Shown: positions 18,122-27,567 of the stretch, piece by piece
Position numbering within the stretch: the stretch's first letter is position 1
Layout: each line of letters starts with the position of its first letter
Made by a program: the position numbers and the translations under genes
Assembly: GCF_027570035.1 (NCBI RefSeq)
Contig: NZ_JAKMUU010000001.1
Location: 434,001 to 498,000 of the forward strand
DNA length: 64,000 bases
DNA from: Corynebacterium curieae
GTDB taxonomy: Bacteria > Actinomycetota > Actinomycetes > Mycobacteriales > Mycobacteriaceae
Direction of reading: 5' to 3'
The notes under the pieces: model-generated
What the model was told of the DNA's origin: nothing
What the model saw: only the letters and a program-made list of their open reading frames with translations
The model's database searches: none

Positions 18122-18772
18122 TTACTCAGCCGGGGCTTCTACAGGGGCCTCGGCTGGGGCCTGCTCGGCGCCGGCGGCGGGGGCATCGCCTTCGGCAGGG
18201 GCCGCATCCCCCTCGGCCGGAGCCGGAGCCGGGGCGGAGGCACCCGCACCGGTATCCGCGCACATCTCCGGAACCTGCTCTGGCGGCACGGTGTTTTGGA
18301 TGAGAGTGCAAGCCCATGCCTTCGAAAGCTTCCAGGTACCATCTTCGTAGACGAATTCCACCTGGTCCGCGGTCTGCTGCTGGCCGTCGGCGGTAGTGAA
18401 GTTCACGGTGGTAAGCACGGACTGTGGGTCATAGCCAGGCAGTACGGGATCGACGACCTCAAACTCAGCGCCGGATTCCTCCTTGGACTTTGCCATGGTG
18501 TCGAAGATTTCCGGCGCGGTCTCGCCGCCCTGCACGGTGGCGGTCTTTTCCTGCTCAGAGGCGTTCGGGTCGGTGGCCTTGGCCAAGATCGCGTTGAGGT
18601 CCGCCGGGGACGGCAGCGCCGGGGCTGCGGAATCGCCGTCGGAGGAGGCGGATTCCTGCGTCTCGGTGTTGGTTGCGGCGGTATCGTCTTGCTCGTCGTC
18701 GGAAGAGCAGGCGGCCAGGGCGGTGACCGCGGTCAGTGCGAGGCACGCGGCGCTAAACTTGCGGAATTTCAC
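18122..18772 (-). CDS. lipoprotein with MTB12-like (low-molecular-weight antigen) domain
   Basis: A 216-residue lipoprotein with signal peptide MKFRKFSAACLALTAVTALA and lipobox LAAC. An acidic Thr/Asp/Glu linker follows, then a domain of about 110 residues (DLNAILAKATDPNASEQEKT ... VNFTTADGQQQTADQVEFVY ... DGTWKLSKAWAC) resembling the mycobacterial MTB12/low-molecular-weight antigen fold. The C-terminus is a low-complexity Ala/Pro/Glu tail (APAEAPVEAPAE). It probably sits on the outer face of the membrane. Its stop directly abuts the stop of the convergent lipoprotein gene. The MTB12 assignment is from motif memory and is moderate. Confidence 0.75.
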   Translation of the reverse strand: MKFRKFSAACLALTAVTALAACSSDDEQDDTAATNTETQESASSDGDSAAPALPSPADLNAILAKATDPNASEQEKTATVQGGETAPEIFDTMAKSKEESGAEFEVVDPVLPGYDPQSVLTTVNFTTADGQQQTADQVEFVYEDGTWKLSKAWACTLIQNTVPPEQVPEMCADTGAGASAPAPAPAEGDAAPAEGDAPAAGAEQAPAEAPVEAPAE

Positions 18773-18866
18773 TTCTAACTCCTCACGTCTGGGTTCTAAA
18801 CTCCCATCAGTTTACAGCTGCACCAGCTTTTTCTGGGCTGCGCCGCCGCGTGGACCGAGATTTCTT

Positions 18867-18872
18867 TAACCT
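18867..18872 (+). promoter_or_regulatory. -10 element of a leaderless promoter (asparaginase)
   Basis: TAACCT followed by GGGGTGC (7 nt) and ATG 18880. No separate ribosome-binding site is present. Confidence 0.45.
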
Positions 18873-18879
18873 GGGGTGC

Positions 18880-19770
18880 ATGTCCCGACTTGCTCTGATT
18901 GCCACCGGTGGCACAATCGCGTGCACCACCGTGGCCGATGGTTCTTTGGTTCCCACCATCTCTGGCGCGGATCTCGCCGCCGATACCGACGCCGAGGTGG
19001 TGGAGTTTCGCCAGCTCGACTCCTCTTCTATCACCTTGGCGGACCTCGATGAGCTCATTGCGGTGGTCAATTCGCAAACGGCGCGGGAGGATATTGGCGG
19101 CGTCATCATCACTCATGGCACCGACTCGATGGAAGAGACCGCATTGGCGCTGGAGATCTTCTGCGGCGGCACAAAACCCATCGTGCTCACTGGCGCGCAG
19201 CGTTCCTACGATCACCCCGAGGCCGACGGACCCAACAATCTGCGCGACGCACGCGATCTTGCCGCGAGCGGGCAGCCTGAGGTCTTCCTCTGCTTTGGCG
19301 GTGAGACCATTCCGGCGCGCGGTGCACGCAAGCGGCACACCAGTGACCTGCGCGGGTTCGAATCTATGCACGTTCCCGGCACCACCCCGCACATGGCCCC
19401 CGCCCCTCTAGCGCCGCACCCGGTAGAGATTATCTCCGCCTATCCGGGGGCTGGCCGCCTGCTGGTTGATGCCACCGTAAACTCCCCCGCCGCCGGACTC
19501 ATTATTGAGGCCATGGGTTCTGGAAATATGGGCGAAGAGATGGGCCGCGCGCTTGCCGACGCCCTCCACGCCGGCCTCCCCGTCGTCATATCTACCCGCA
19601 CGCCCTACGGCCCGACGGCGCTGGCCTACGGTGGCGATGGCGGTGGCGCTAGTCTCGGGAGACTTGGCGCCATCAGCGCCGGCTATTTCCGCCCCAGCCA
19701 GGCGCGAATTTTGCTCGCGGCGGCGCTGGCCACCGGCACCGATCCCGCGGAGCTCTTTGTGCAGGATTAA
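18880..19770 (+). CDS. ansA: type I asparaginase
   Basis: Hydrolyses L-asparagine to aspartate and ammonia. Both active-site signatures are present: IATGGTIACT (first catalytic Thr, residues 6-15) and THGTDSMEETALALE (second Thr with Asp, about residues 84-98). There is no signal peptide, so it is cytoplasmic. Length of 296 residues is slightly short of the usual 320. The start at ATG 18880 leaves one residue-pair before the conserved strand and agrees with the -10 element. It converges on dinB with a 13-bp gap. Confidence 0.92.
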   Translation: MSRLALIATGGTIACTTVADGSLVPTISGADLAADTDAEVVEFRQLDSSSITLADLDELIAVVNSQTAREDIGGVIITHGTDSMEETALALEIFCGGTKPIVLTGAQRSYDHPEADGPNNLRDARDLAASGQPEVFLCFGGETIPARGARKRHTSDLRGFESMHVPGTTPHMAPAPLAPHPVEIISAYPGAGRLLVDATVNSPAAGLIIEAMGSGNMGEEMGRALADALHAGLPVVISTRTPYGPTALAYGGDGGGASLGRLGAISAGYFRPSQARILLAAALATGTDPAELFVQD

Positions 19771-19783
19771 CTGCACCTGACGG

Positions 19784-21178
19784 TTAGGATTCGCTGTTGA
19801 GCCAGTCTTGCCAATCGAGCGAGTCGAGCGGATCCGCAGGAACGAGCGCAGGATCATCGGCCGCAAAGGATTTGGTGCGTCCGGGCCCCGTCACACGGGT
19901 TTCAAAACGCACGCTGACCACCCCGTGGCCAGCTCCTTGGATCCAACCGTGCCCGTAGTCGGGATGGTAAACGTCTTGCGTTGCGTGCCAGTGGTTATCG
20001 GTTTCTTCTTCCACAGTCAGCGTGGCTAGAGGCGCAGCGGGGCCGGGCGCCGTGTCATCACTGATTCCGTTTTCATAGTCCGTATCTGCCGGCGCAGGAC
20101 GCACGATCTCGCGATCTAGCTCTGGGAAAAGCACGTCTTGGCGTGCGTTTTCTAGGCCGGAATAGCTCACCCCCACTAGGCGGATAGGCCCCAGCTCATC
20201 TGGGTAGCGGGCAAGCTTGAAAGCGGCGGCGGTGAGCACGGCGGCGTCGTCAGTCGCGTACGGCAAGGTGGTCGACCGCGACTCGATGTGGAAATCCGCC
20301 ATGCGCAGCTTCACCGTTACCGTGCGAGCGCCGCGCCCGTCCTTGAGCAGGCGACGATGCGCGCCTTCCGCTGCGCGGGCTATAGCTGCATCGACCTCCG
20401 GGGCGGTCTGCAGATCCTTCGGGTAGGTGTGCTCGGTGGAGATCTGTTTTGAAATAGCGCGCGGCGCTACCTCGCGGTCATCGATGCCGCGGGCCAGCTG
20501 CCACAGCTGCAGCCCCACCACGCTGCCGATGGAAATTTCTACTTCCTTGCGCGTCATTGCTGCAAGCTGCCCAATTGTCTCCACCCCGATGGACTTCAGC
20601 TTCGCTCCGGTCACTGGGCCGACGCCCCACAGCTTGCCCACCGCCAGCGGGTGCAGCATATCTAGCTGACGCTCTGCAGGGATGACGAAGGTGCCATCTG
20701 GTTTCGCCTCGCCCGATCCAATCTTGGCAAATTGCTTGCCCGAGCCCGCACCGATGGAACATGGCAGCCCCGTCTCCTCTCGAATGCGCGCGCGCAGCTC
20801 ATCCGCCCAACGCTTGACCTCATCCGCGCTCGCTCCTTCGAGGGCGGCGGGTTCCATGAATGCCTCGTCGATGGAAAGTTGCTCGATGACCTCCACGTGT
20901 TGCGCAATGATTTCAAAAACACGACGCGAAGCCGCCGAATAGACTACCCGGCGCGGCTGCACCACCACCGCGCGCAATCCGACGAGCTGCTGCGCACGAT
21001 ACATCGGCATCGCTGAGTGCGCGCCGTACACGCGCGCCTCATAGGAGGCTCCGGCTACGACGCCGCGTCCGCTAGTCCCGCCCACCAATACCGGGCGCCC
21101 CTCCAGCGTAGGCCGAGTCAGCTGTTCGACAGATGCAAAAAATGCGTCCATGTCGATGTGTAAAACCCAGCGTTGCAT
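19784..21178 (-). CDS. dinB: DNA polymerase IV (Y-family translesion polymerase)
   Basis: An error-prone translesion polymerase of 464 residues. Visible motifs are VLHIDMDAFFASVEQL (metal-binding Asp, residues 5-20) and LSIDEAFMEPAAL (SIDEA catalytic Asp-Glu), followed by helix-hairpin-helix and little-finger regions. ATG 21178 is chosen because it places the catalytic motif at the N-terminus and has a TAGACT -10 box 7 nt upstream. The C-terminal end DSLDWQDWLNSES could be a beta-clamp-binding peptide but is not canonical. I saw no convincing LexA box in the promoter. Confidence 0.93.
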   Translation of the reverse strand: MQRWVLHIDMDAFFASVEQLTRPTLEGRPVLVGGTSGRGVVAGASYEARVYGAHSAMPMYRAQQLVGLRAVVVQPRRVVYSAASRRVFEIIAQHVEVIEQLSIDEAFMEPAALEGASADEVKRWADELRARIREETGLPCSIGAGSGKQFAKIGSGEAKPDGTFVIPAERQLDMLHPLAVGKLWGVGPVTGAKLKSIGVETIGQLAAMTRKEVEISIGSVVGLQLWQLARGIDDREVAPRAISKQISTEHTYPKDLQTAPEVDAAIARAAEGAHRRLLKDGRGARTVTVKLRMADFHIESRSTTLPYATDDAAVLTAAAFKLARYPDELGPIRLVGVSYSGLENARQDVLFPELDREIVRPAPADTDYENGISDDTAPGPAAPLATLTVEEETDNHWHATQDVYHPDYGHGWIQGAGHGVVSVRFETRVTGPGRTKSFAADDPALVPADPLDSLDWQDWLNSES

Positions 21179-21477
21179 GCGGCCCAGTCTAATAGGCGCA
21201 CAGCCACATGCACTCCTTAGTGTTTGCGTGCCGTTAATTGAAGCTTTTACTTCTCTCCATCTCATCGTCACTCACACGCAAGGTCATGAATTTATCTTTT
21301 CAAGGACCGTTCCACACCGCTCCGCGCTCCCTAACGCGGCCGAATCGACACCGCTGTCTTGCATTGCACTACTGGATTCACCCAATGGAGGGATCAACCT
21401 TGTGAGTTCGACAGCTTAAAAATCACAGTCGCGGCCAGCAAACACTGGAGGGCAGCAATCCAGCCGAAAGGCAAACC
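21179..21477. other. intergenic region between dinB and the metallophosphatase gene
   Basis: About 300 bp without a supportable gene. It contains the leaderless dinB promoter at its left end (TAGACT on minus, 21191-21186). The stretch 21230-21300 is AT-richer than its surroundings. An AAAGG ribosome-binding site lies just before ATG 21478. Short open frames here lack any plausible product. Confidence 0.5.
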
Positions 21478-22101
21478 ATGCTCGGTAGCATCTTCGTCTT
21501 TTCAGATCTCCACTTGGGCCGCCCCGGCACCCCAGGGTTGGATTGGGCCCTGCAAGAACTAGAGACCGCCGCAAGTCTGGGTGCCACAACCTGCGTCTGC
21601 CTAGGCGATATCATCGACCGCAACGCCGACGCAGCCGAGTTTGTGCCCCAAGCCCGCACAGTTATGGCGCATGCCGCCAAACTATTCGACGAGGTCCATT
21701 TCATTTCCGGCAATCACGATACCCACCACACCCTGGACTTCCCGCCCGAGGTCACGGTCCATGGCTCGCAGGTGCATACCTTCCAGATAGGCACAACCAC
21801 GGTTCTTACCGCAGCGGTGGCAACCGATCCGGACCCGCGCTGTCTCCAGCTTCCGCCGCGCCCTAGCGACGGCCCCTTCCTCGGCCTCTTACATTCTTCT
21901 GTCACCGGCGAGTTTTCCAAAGGCACCTGCCTGCCGCTTTCCGTGGCTCAGCTACAGGCGTGCGGCGCCGATGCCTGGATCCTTGGGCACGTCCACACCC
22001 CGCACGTGCTTGCCGACGCCCCCTTCATCGGCTGGGTCGGCATGGGCCACGGCTTACTCTTCAACCCGAATACGCGCCACGTCACACGACTGCATAACTA
22101 G
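21478..22101 (+). CDS. calcineurin-like metallophosphoesterase
   Basis: A 207-residue cytoplasmic phosphoesterase with the full set of metal-binding motifs in order: FSDLHLGRPG (DxH), CLGDIIDRN (GDxxDR), ISGNHDTHH (GNHD), LLHSSVTG and LGHVHTPH (GHxH). Substrate is not apparent; family members act on cyclic nucleotides, nucleic acids or phosphoproteins. The gene stands alone between dinB and the GntR/MFS pair, all but dinB on plus, and its stop is 65 bp from the GntR start. Confidence 0.88.
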   Translation: MLGSIFVFSDLHLGRPGTPGLDWALQELETAASLGATTCVCLGDIIDRNADAAEFVPQARTVMAHAAKLFDEVHFISGNHDTHHTLDFPPEVTVHGSQVHTFQIGTTTVLTAAVATDPDPRCLQLPPRPSDGPFLGLLHSSVTGEFSKGTCLPLSVAQLQACGADAWILGHVHTPHVLADAPFIGWVGMGHGLLFNPNTRHVTRLHN

Positions 22102-22134
22102 ATTCTTTCCCCACAAAGCACCACTTCACGTTTG

Positions 22135-22158
22135 CTTGCATGCAAGCTTGCATGCAAG
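22135..22158. promoter_or_regulatory. tandem perfect palindromes, probable GntR operator
   Basis: CTTGCATGCAAG occurs twice without a gap (22135-22146 and 22147-22158). Each 12-mer is its own reverse complement, so the 24 bp form two adjacent dyads. They end 8 nt before ATG 22167 of the GntR gene and overlap its likely -10 (CAAGAT 22155-22160). The geometry is that of an autoregulatory operator controlling the regulator and the MFS gene. Confidence 0.75.
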
Positions 22159-22166
22159 ATGAATGC

Positions 22167-22811
22167 ATGTCCAATGAACGAATGCAACCCGCTGCGGAGC
22201 GCGCCTATATCTTCGTTAAAGACAAGATCATTGACGGTGCCTTCGAGCCTTCGCAGATGCTCTCGGAGGCATCCCTTGCTACGGAGATGGGCATTAGCCG
22301 CACTCCGATGCACGAGGCCTTCCTGCGTCTCGAAGTCGAAGGGTTTTTACAGCTCTACCCCAGGCGGGGCGCCCTCATCGTGCCGATTAGCCCGCAGGAA
22401 ATACGCGAGGTCTATGAGGCGCGCCTGCTGGTGGACCGGCATTGCGCAGAAAGAATCTGTGCTTTGCCTGATGCCGAACGCGCGGACATTGCCGATGACC
22501 TCGATGCGACAATCGCGGAGCAAGATACCGCGCTTGATGGCGAGGATCTGCACGCATATACGCATCTCGATGCCCGTTTCCATCAGATCATCATGGACGG
22601 CGGCGGCAATAGCCTGCTAGCCGGTCTAGGCCACCAGCTGCGCGAGCGCCAGCAGCGGTTTACTGCCACGGCCATTGGCCGCAACGTCGCCCGTGCCCGC
22701 ACCTTCGTGGATCAGCACCGCACGCTTGCCGATGCCCTCCGCGCCGGCGATCTCGAGGCCTACTTCTCCGCATTGGACACCCACCTAACCAACTCAAAGA
22801 ATCAACTATGA
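22167..22811 (+). CDS. GntR-family transcriptional regulator, FCD (FadR) subfamily
   Basis: A 214-residue regulator. The N-terminal winged helix shows AAERAYIFVKDKIIDGAFEP and MGISRTPMHEAFLRLEVEGF (recognition helix). The C-terminal FCD domain follows, with its typical ligand/metal residues in EARLLVDRHCAER, DARFHQIIM and DQHRTLADAL. ATG 22167 (MSNERMQ) is chosen over upstream ATGs because those fall inside the operator palindromes. Its TGA overlaps the ATG of the MFS transporter (ATGA), so the pair is one operon and the regulator probably senses the transported compound or a product of it. Confidence 0.88.
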   Translation: MSNERMQPAAERAYIFVKDKIIDGAFEPSQMLSEASLATEMGISRTPMHEAFLRLEVEGFLQLYPRRGALIVPISPQEIREVYEARLLVDRHCAERICALPDAERADIADDLDATIAEQDTALDGEDLHAYTHLDARFHQIIMDGGGNSLLAGLGHQLRERQQRFTATAIGRNVARARTFVDQHRTLADALRAGDLEAYFSALDTHLTNSKNQL

Positions 22812-24040
22812 CTGAAACCTTTTCTAAGAACGCATGGTTCCCCGTCGCCGGCAGCATGGTCGCTGTGGCGTGGGGCGGCAATGAGTTCACTCCACTCTTG
22901 GTCATGTACCGCGAGCAATCTCACTTCTCGCAGGTCACCGTCAATGGCCTCTTAGCCGCCTACGTCCTCGGTATCGTGCCGGCGCTGCTCATCTCTGGCC
23001 CGCTTTCAGACTACATCGGGCGCCGCCCCACGATGTTGCCCGCTGCTCCCCTATCGCTCCTGGGCTCATTCCTGCTATCCATCGCACCGAATGAGCCTTT
23101 AGTCATTGCCGTGGGCCGCATCCTGTGTGGCTTAGCGTTGGGCATCGTTATGGCAGTCGGCTCCACGTGGGTAGCAGAGCTTATTACCCGCGCCGGCGGT
23201 GATCCCGCAGCCGGCCCACGCCACGCCTCCATGTGCTTGACCTTAGGCTTCCTGATCGGCGCGGGCCTCGCTTCGGTGCTGGCGCAATGGGGCCCGTGGC
23301 CAACTCACTTGGCCTATATCCTGCACATCCTCCTTACCGTCGCTACTGCCGTTTGGCTGATGAAAACGCCGGAGACCCGCCCGCCTCGTGGCGCAACGGT
23401 GAAAGATACCTTCCTCGACCTGAGCATCCGCGATATGCTGCGTATGCTGCATATTCCCTCTGCTGCCCACCGCCGCTTCGTGCGAATTGTTCTTCCGGTA
23501 GCCCCGTGGGTCTTTGGTTGTGCTGGTGCTGCCTATGCCCTCCTTCCCCAGCTTCTTTCCAAATCCGCCGGCGATGCCCCCATCGCCTTTTCCGGACTCA
23601 TGACCGTTATCACCTTGGGCTGCGGCGTCGGTATCCAGATGCTTGGCAAGATTATTGATACCAGCCGGTCCGCCCGCGCGTCGGCCGTTGCCATGGGGGT
23701 TATCACCGTCGGCACGGTCCTCGGCGCGGTGGCCTCGCACACCCGCTCGCTGCCGCTCGGCATCGCCGGCGCAGCAGTAATGGGTGCAGGCTACGGCCTT
23801 GCACTGGTCGCCGGACTTTCCGAGGTCCAGCGCATCGCCCGCGCAGAAGAACTCGCTGGCCTTACCGCCGTCTACTACTCGGTGTCCTATACCGGCTTCT
23901 TTATCCCCATGGCCTTCAGCGCACTCGCCCCGCTGCTCGGCTTTACCACCCTTTTCCTCATTGGCGCTGTGCTCGCACTGTGCTGCCTGGTTAACGTGGT
24001 CCTCGGCTGGCGCGCCCACCTGCCCGGCCCGGTCCGTTAA
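22808..24040 (+). CDS. major facilitator superfamily transporter
   Basis: A 410-residue transporter with 12 hydrophobic segments and the MFS loop 2-3 signature SGPLSDYIGRRPTM (residues about 62-75). Segments include VNGLLAAYVLGIVPALLISG and ALGIVMAVGSTWVAELITRA. Substrate cannot be told; the cognate GntR/FCD regulators commonly sense small organic acids or sugar acids. Coupled by a 4-nt overlap to the regulator gene and followed by a strong terminator. Confidence 0.88.
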   Translation: MTETFSKNAWFPVAGSMVAVAWGGNEFTPLLVMYREQSHFSQVTVNGLLAAYVLGIVPALLISGPLSDYIGRRPTMLPAAPLSLLGSFLLSIAPNEPLVIAVGRILCGLALGIVMAVGSTWVAELITRAGGDPAAGPRHASMCLTLGFLIGAGLASVLAQWGPWPTHLAYILHILLTVATAVWLMKTPETRPPRGATVKDTFLDLSIRDMLRMLHIPSAAHRRFVRIVLPVAPWVFGCAGAAYALLPQLLSKSAGDAPIAFSGLMTVITLGCGVGIQMLGKIIDTSRSARASAVAMGVITVGTVLGAVASHTRSLPLGIAGAAVMGAGYGLALVAGLSEVQRIARAEELAGLTAVYYSVSYTGFFIPMAFSALAPLLGFTTLFLIGAVLALCCLVNVVLGWRAHLPGPVR

Positions 24041-24056
24041 GTCCTATCACTCATAA

Positions 24057-24087
24057 AAATTGCCCAGCCATTCCGGCTGGGCAATTT
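24057..24087. terminator. bidirectional intrinsic terminator
   Basis: A 13-bp stem AAATTGCCCAGCC / GGCTGGGCAATTT with a 5-nt loop. It is followed by CTTTT on plus and by a TTTTT run on minus, so it serves both the MFS gene and ileS. Confidence 0.85.
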
Positions 24088-24109
24088 CTTTTAGGTGGTG
24101 GCGAGCGTG

Positions 24110-27100
24110 CTACTGCTTAACGACGGTCGCACTAACCCCCTTCACTACCTCGTGTACCTCTGCGCTATCCAGCGCCTCGGTGGTCACCTGGAAATCGGTG
24201 GCGAGTACCTCACCGGCGATATGATCGGCGTGTCGCTCTGCCCAGGCCTTCTTATCCTCTGGGACAGAAAGTACGGCAGCGATGCGGTCAGAGACCTCGA
24301 ACCCGGAAGCCTTACGGGCGTCCTGCAAACCACGAATGACGTCTGCGGCCCAGCCCTCAGCCTCAAGCTCTTCGGTCACTTCAGTATCGAGCACCACAAG
24401 ACCGTCGAGGCCCTCGATACGCGCGGTCGACTTCGGATTCGCCGCCTGCAAGCGCTCGGTGTACTCATCTGGGCCAAGCACTATATCGCCATCGACCACG
24501 ACTTCCTCGCCGCGGCGCTCGTAGTTGCCCGCCTTGAGATTCTTGATGGCGCGCTGCACGTCCTTGCCCAGGCGCGGACCTGCGACCTTGGCATTGCAGA
24601 CTACCTGGAAGGTGCCCACCGAATCGACGTCGTCAGTAAGCTCGACCTCCTTGACATTGACCTCGTCGCGGATGATATCGGCGAAGTCCGCCAAGCGCTG
24701 TGCCCCCTCCAGGGCTACCGTCAGCTTGGGCAGCGGCAAGCGATTGCGCAGCTTATTGGACTTGCGTACCGAAGACGCCGCCGAAGCGACTGCGCGGGTC
24801 GCATCCATCGCGGATACAAGATCTGCATCGGACGGGTAGTCTGTGGCCTGCGGGTAGTCCGCTAGGTGCACCGAACGCTCGCCGGTCAGTCCCCGGTAGA
24901 TAACCTCTGCCACGTGGGGCAGCAGCGGCGCCACCACGCGAGTCACTGTCTCCAGCACTGTATACAAGGTGTTGAAGGCCTCTGGATGAGCATCCTCGCC
25001 CTCCCAGAAACGCTCGCGGGAGCGGCGCACGTACCAGTTGGTCAGGACGTCGGCGAACAGGCGCACTTCTTCAGTAGCCGTGGCAATATCGGTATCGGCA
25101 AGCGCCGCGTCCACATTGGCTACGACATCGTGGGTCTTGGCCAAGATATAGCGGTCGAGAACATGCGTGGAACTGGTGTCGAACTTTGCCTCCTTCTCTG
25201 CGTAGAGCTGCAGGAAGGTATAGGCATTCCAGATTGGCAGGATGGCCTGGCGCACGCCCTCACGAATCCCCTGCTCGGTCACGATAAGGTTGCCACCGCG
25301 CAGGATAGGCGAAGACATCAGGAACCAGCGCATGGCATCCGAACCATCACGGTCAAAGACCTCGTTGACGTTCGGATAATTGCCCTTGGACTTCGACATC
25401 TTGAGACCATCGTTGCCCAGCACGATGCCATGGGCCACGACCTTCTTATACGCCGGACGATCAAAAAGCGCAGTGGACAGTGCATGCATCACATAGAACC
25501 AACCACGCGTCTGACCGGAGTACTCCACGATGAAGTCAGACGGCGAGTGAGTTTCGAACCACTCTTTATTCTCAAATGGATAGTGCTTTTGCGCAAAAGG
25601 CATCGAACCAGACTCGAACCAGCAGTCCAGCACGTCCGGCACGCGGCGCATCATCGACTTACCGGTGGGATCATCCGGGTTCGGACGCACCAACTCATCG
25701 ATGTGCGGGCGGTGCAGCGACTCTGGGCGTACGCCGAAATCGCGCTCCAGCTCATCCAAGGAGCCGTAGACATCCATGCGCGGGTAATTGTCATCATCGG
25801 ACATCCACACCGGGATAGGCGCACCCCAGTAGCGGGTGCGAGAGATATTCCAATCGCGCGCGCCCTCGAGCCACTTGCCAAACTGGCCATCCCGGATGTG
25901 CTCCGGCAGCCACTCGATGTCATTGTGGTTGAGCTCCACCATGCGATCGCGGAACTCGGTCACCTTCACAAACCAGGCCGGCAGCGCCATGTAGATAAGC
26001 GGCTCGCCCGAGCGCCACGAGTGCGGGTAGGAGTGTTCAATGGTCACGTGGCGCACCACTCGCCCAGCAGCCTTCAAGTCTTTGATGATGTCCTTATTCG
26101 CATCAAAGACCAGCTGGCCTTCATACGGCGGTACCTGCGCAGTAAACTTGCCGTCTTCATTTACCGGGATAACCAGCTCGATATCGTACTGGTTCGTAGT
26201 ATTCATATCGTCTTCACCAAACGCAGGAGCCTGGTGAACCACGCCGGTGCCGTCTTCGGTGGTGACGTAATCAGCAATCAATACCTGGTAGGCATTGCGC
26301 AGATCCGGGAAGAAACCAAAGATGGGCTCATAGGTAAATCCCTCGAGCTGCGCACCGGTAAACGTCTCCTGTACCTCGGCCTCACCCAGTTCTTTCTCCA
26401 AGGTGGACAGCAGGTTTTCCGCCATGATGAAGGTACGGTCTGCGAAATCACCCTCAGTGGCCTTAAACAGCACGTATGTGACCTCCGGGTGGACTGCCAA
26501 TGCCTCATTAGAAGGCAAGGTCCAGGGGGTGGTGGTCCAGGCGAGGAAGGCGGCGTCGGCAAGCGCGGGGTGCTCTGCCAGTGTCTTTTCCGCCGCGCTT
26601 CCCTCACGCGCCCCCTTCACTGGGAAGGTAACCGTCAACGTCGGATCCTGGCGCATCTTATAGGAATCATCCAAACGGGTCTCCTGGTTAGACAGGGAAG
26701 TATGCTCGGCCCAGGAGTACGGCAGGACGCGGAAGCCCTTGTAGATAAGCCCCTTGTCATAAAGTTCCTTGAACGCCCACATGACCGATTCCATGTAATT
26801 GATGTCCATGGTCTTGTAGCCGTTTTCAAAGTCCACCCAGCGGGCCTGGCGGTTAACGTAGTCTTCCCACTCGTCGGTGTACTCCAACACGGACTTGGCG
26901 CAGTACTCGTTGAACTTTTCCAAGCCCATATCTTCGATCTGTGCCTTATCGGTAATGCCCAGCTGCTTTTCCGCTTCCAGCTCGGCGGGCAGGCCGTGGG
27001 TATCCCAACCGAAGACGCGAGGAACGTAATTGCCAGCCATGGTGCGATAGCGCGGGACAATATCTTTCACATAGCCGGTCAGCAGGTGACCATAGTGAGG

Positions 27101-27280
27101 CAAGCCGTTAGCAAATGGAGGGCCATCATAGAAGATGTACTCGGGGCAGTCCTTGGTCTTTTCTAGCGAAGCATGGAAGGTATCGTCCTGCTTCCAGTAC
27201 TTCTGGACTTCCTCTTCCATATCTGGAAAGCGGTGTGAGCCGCCGGTCATGTCAACCTTGGGGTAAATCTTTTTCGCCAT
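24110..27280 (-). CDS. ileS: isoleucyl-tRNA synthetase
   Basis: Charges tRNA-Ile. The class I signatures are present: [16 protein letters not shown] (HIGH motif as HYGH) and [12 protein letters not shown] (KMSKS). The editing (CP1) domain and a long C-terminal domain bring it to about 1056 residues, as in actinobacterial IleS of the eukaryote-like type. Of two adjacent ATGs (27283 and 27280) I prefer 27280, since it lies 5 nt from the AAGGA site against 2 nt for the other. It is preceded by a T-box leader. Confidence 0.95.
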   Translation of the reverse strand: MAKKIYPKVDMTGGSHRFPDMEEEVQKYWKQDDTFHASLEKTKDCPEYIFYDGPPFANGLPHYGHLLTGYVKDIVPRYRTMAGNYVPRVFGWDTHGLPAELEAEKQLGITDKAQIEDMGLEKFNEYCAKSVLEYTDEWEDYVNRQARWVDFENGYKTMDINYMESVMWAFKELYDKGLIYKGFRVLPYSWAEHTSLSNQETRLDDSYKMRQDPTLTVTFPVKGAREGSAAEKTLAEHPALADAAFLAWTTTPWTLPSNEALAVHPEVTYVLFKATEGDFADRTFIMAENLLSTLEKELGEAEVQETFTGAQLEGFTYEPIFGFFPDLRNAYQVLIADYVTTEDGTGVVHQAPAFGEDDMNTTNQYDIELVIPVNEDGKFTAQVPPYEGQLVFDANKDIIKDLKAAGRVVRHVTIEHSYPHSWRSGEPLIYMALPAWFVKVTEFRDRMVELNHNDIEWLPEHIRDGQFGKWLEGARDWNISRTRYWGAPIPVWMSDDDNYPRMDVYGSLDELERDFGVRPESLHRPHIDELVRPNPDDPTGKSMMRRVPDVLDCWFESGSMPFAQKHYPFENKEWFETHSPSDFIVEYSGQTRGWFYVMHALSTALFDRPAYKKVVAHGIVLGNDGLKMSKSKGNYPNVNEVFDRDGSDAMRWFLMSSPILRGGNLIVTEQGIREGVRQAILPIWNAYTFLQLYAEKEAKFDTSSTHVLDRYILAKTHDVVANVDAALADTDIATATEEVRLFADVLTNWYVRRSRERFWEGEDAHPEAFNTLYTVLETVTRVVAPLLPHVAEVIYRGLTGERSVHLADYPQATDYPSDADLVSAMDATRAVASAASSVRKSNKLRNRLPLPKLTVALEGAQRLADFADIIRDEVNVKEVELTDDVDSVGTFQVVCNAKVAGPRLGKDVQRAIKNLKAGNYERRGEEVVVDGDIVLGPDEYTERLQAANPKSTARIEGLDGLVVLDTEVTEELEAEGWAADVIRGLQDARKASGFEVSDRIAAVLSVPEDKKAWAERHADHIAGEVLATDFQVTTEALDSAEVHEVVKGVSATVVKQ

Positions 27281-27283
27281 CAT

Positions 27284-27466
27284 TATCCTTCACTCTTAAC
27301 TCGGTGCAGGGACGCGCCTTTAAGGCTCGCGGTACCACCCTGCTTGAGCCCGAAGGCTCCGCTTCGTTTCGGTGAAGGAGTTGACGGTCCCACCCGTTCA
27401 GTTCTACTGGGCCCGAGGGCTGTTCTTCTGAATTACTCCCCGGTGATGGCCGGATCATCGCATGTA
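27284..27466 (-). promoter_or_regulatory. translational T-box riboswitch (tRNA-Ile sensing)
   Basis: The leader RNA contains the T-box core AGGGTGGTACCGCG (27341-27328), whose TGGT can pair with the tRNA acceptor end. Upstream, GCCATCACCGGGGAG fits the specifier region, with ATC (27447-27445) as a candidate isoleucine specifier. The ileS ribosome-binding region GTGAAGGA (27293-27286) is perfectly complementary to TCCTTCAC (27379-27372) in the leader, giving a sequestering helix. This agrees with the known actinobacterial ileS T-boxes that act on translation: uncharged tRNA would free the ribosome-binding site. Confidence 0.88.
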
Positions 27467-27472
27467 GGTCAT

Positions 27473-27502
27473 AGTATAGCGCCCGATAATCTTCGCGCAC
27501 AA
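27473..27502 (-). promoter_or_regulatory. ileS promoter
   Basis: On minus, TTGTGC (27502-27497), an 18-nt spacer and TATACT (27478-27473). Transcription should start near 27466, just before the T-box. Confidence 0.6.
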
Positions 27503-27554
27503 TAAGTTATCCACAGGCTAAAAATTTTCTCTTGTGGGGGCTTGCGCAGGACAA

Positions 27555-27560
27555 TAAATT
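27555..27560 (+). promoter_or_regulatory. -10 element of a leaderless promoter (intact HNH gene)
   Basis: TAAATT followed by 7 nt and GTG 27568. Confidence 0.5.
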
Positions 27561-27567
27561 ATGAGTC

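Noticed and set aside
21150..21419. 89-codon open frame in the dinB upstream region
   Set aside because: It starts inside dinB antisense, has no ribosome-binding site, and its composition is not protein-like.
24866..27166. 766-codon open frame on plus opposite ileS
   Set aside because: It mirrors ileS codon structure, has no recognisable motif or start context, and ileS is certain; typical GC-rich antisense shadow.
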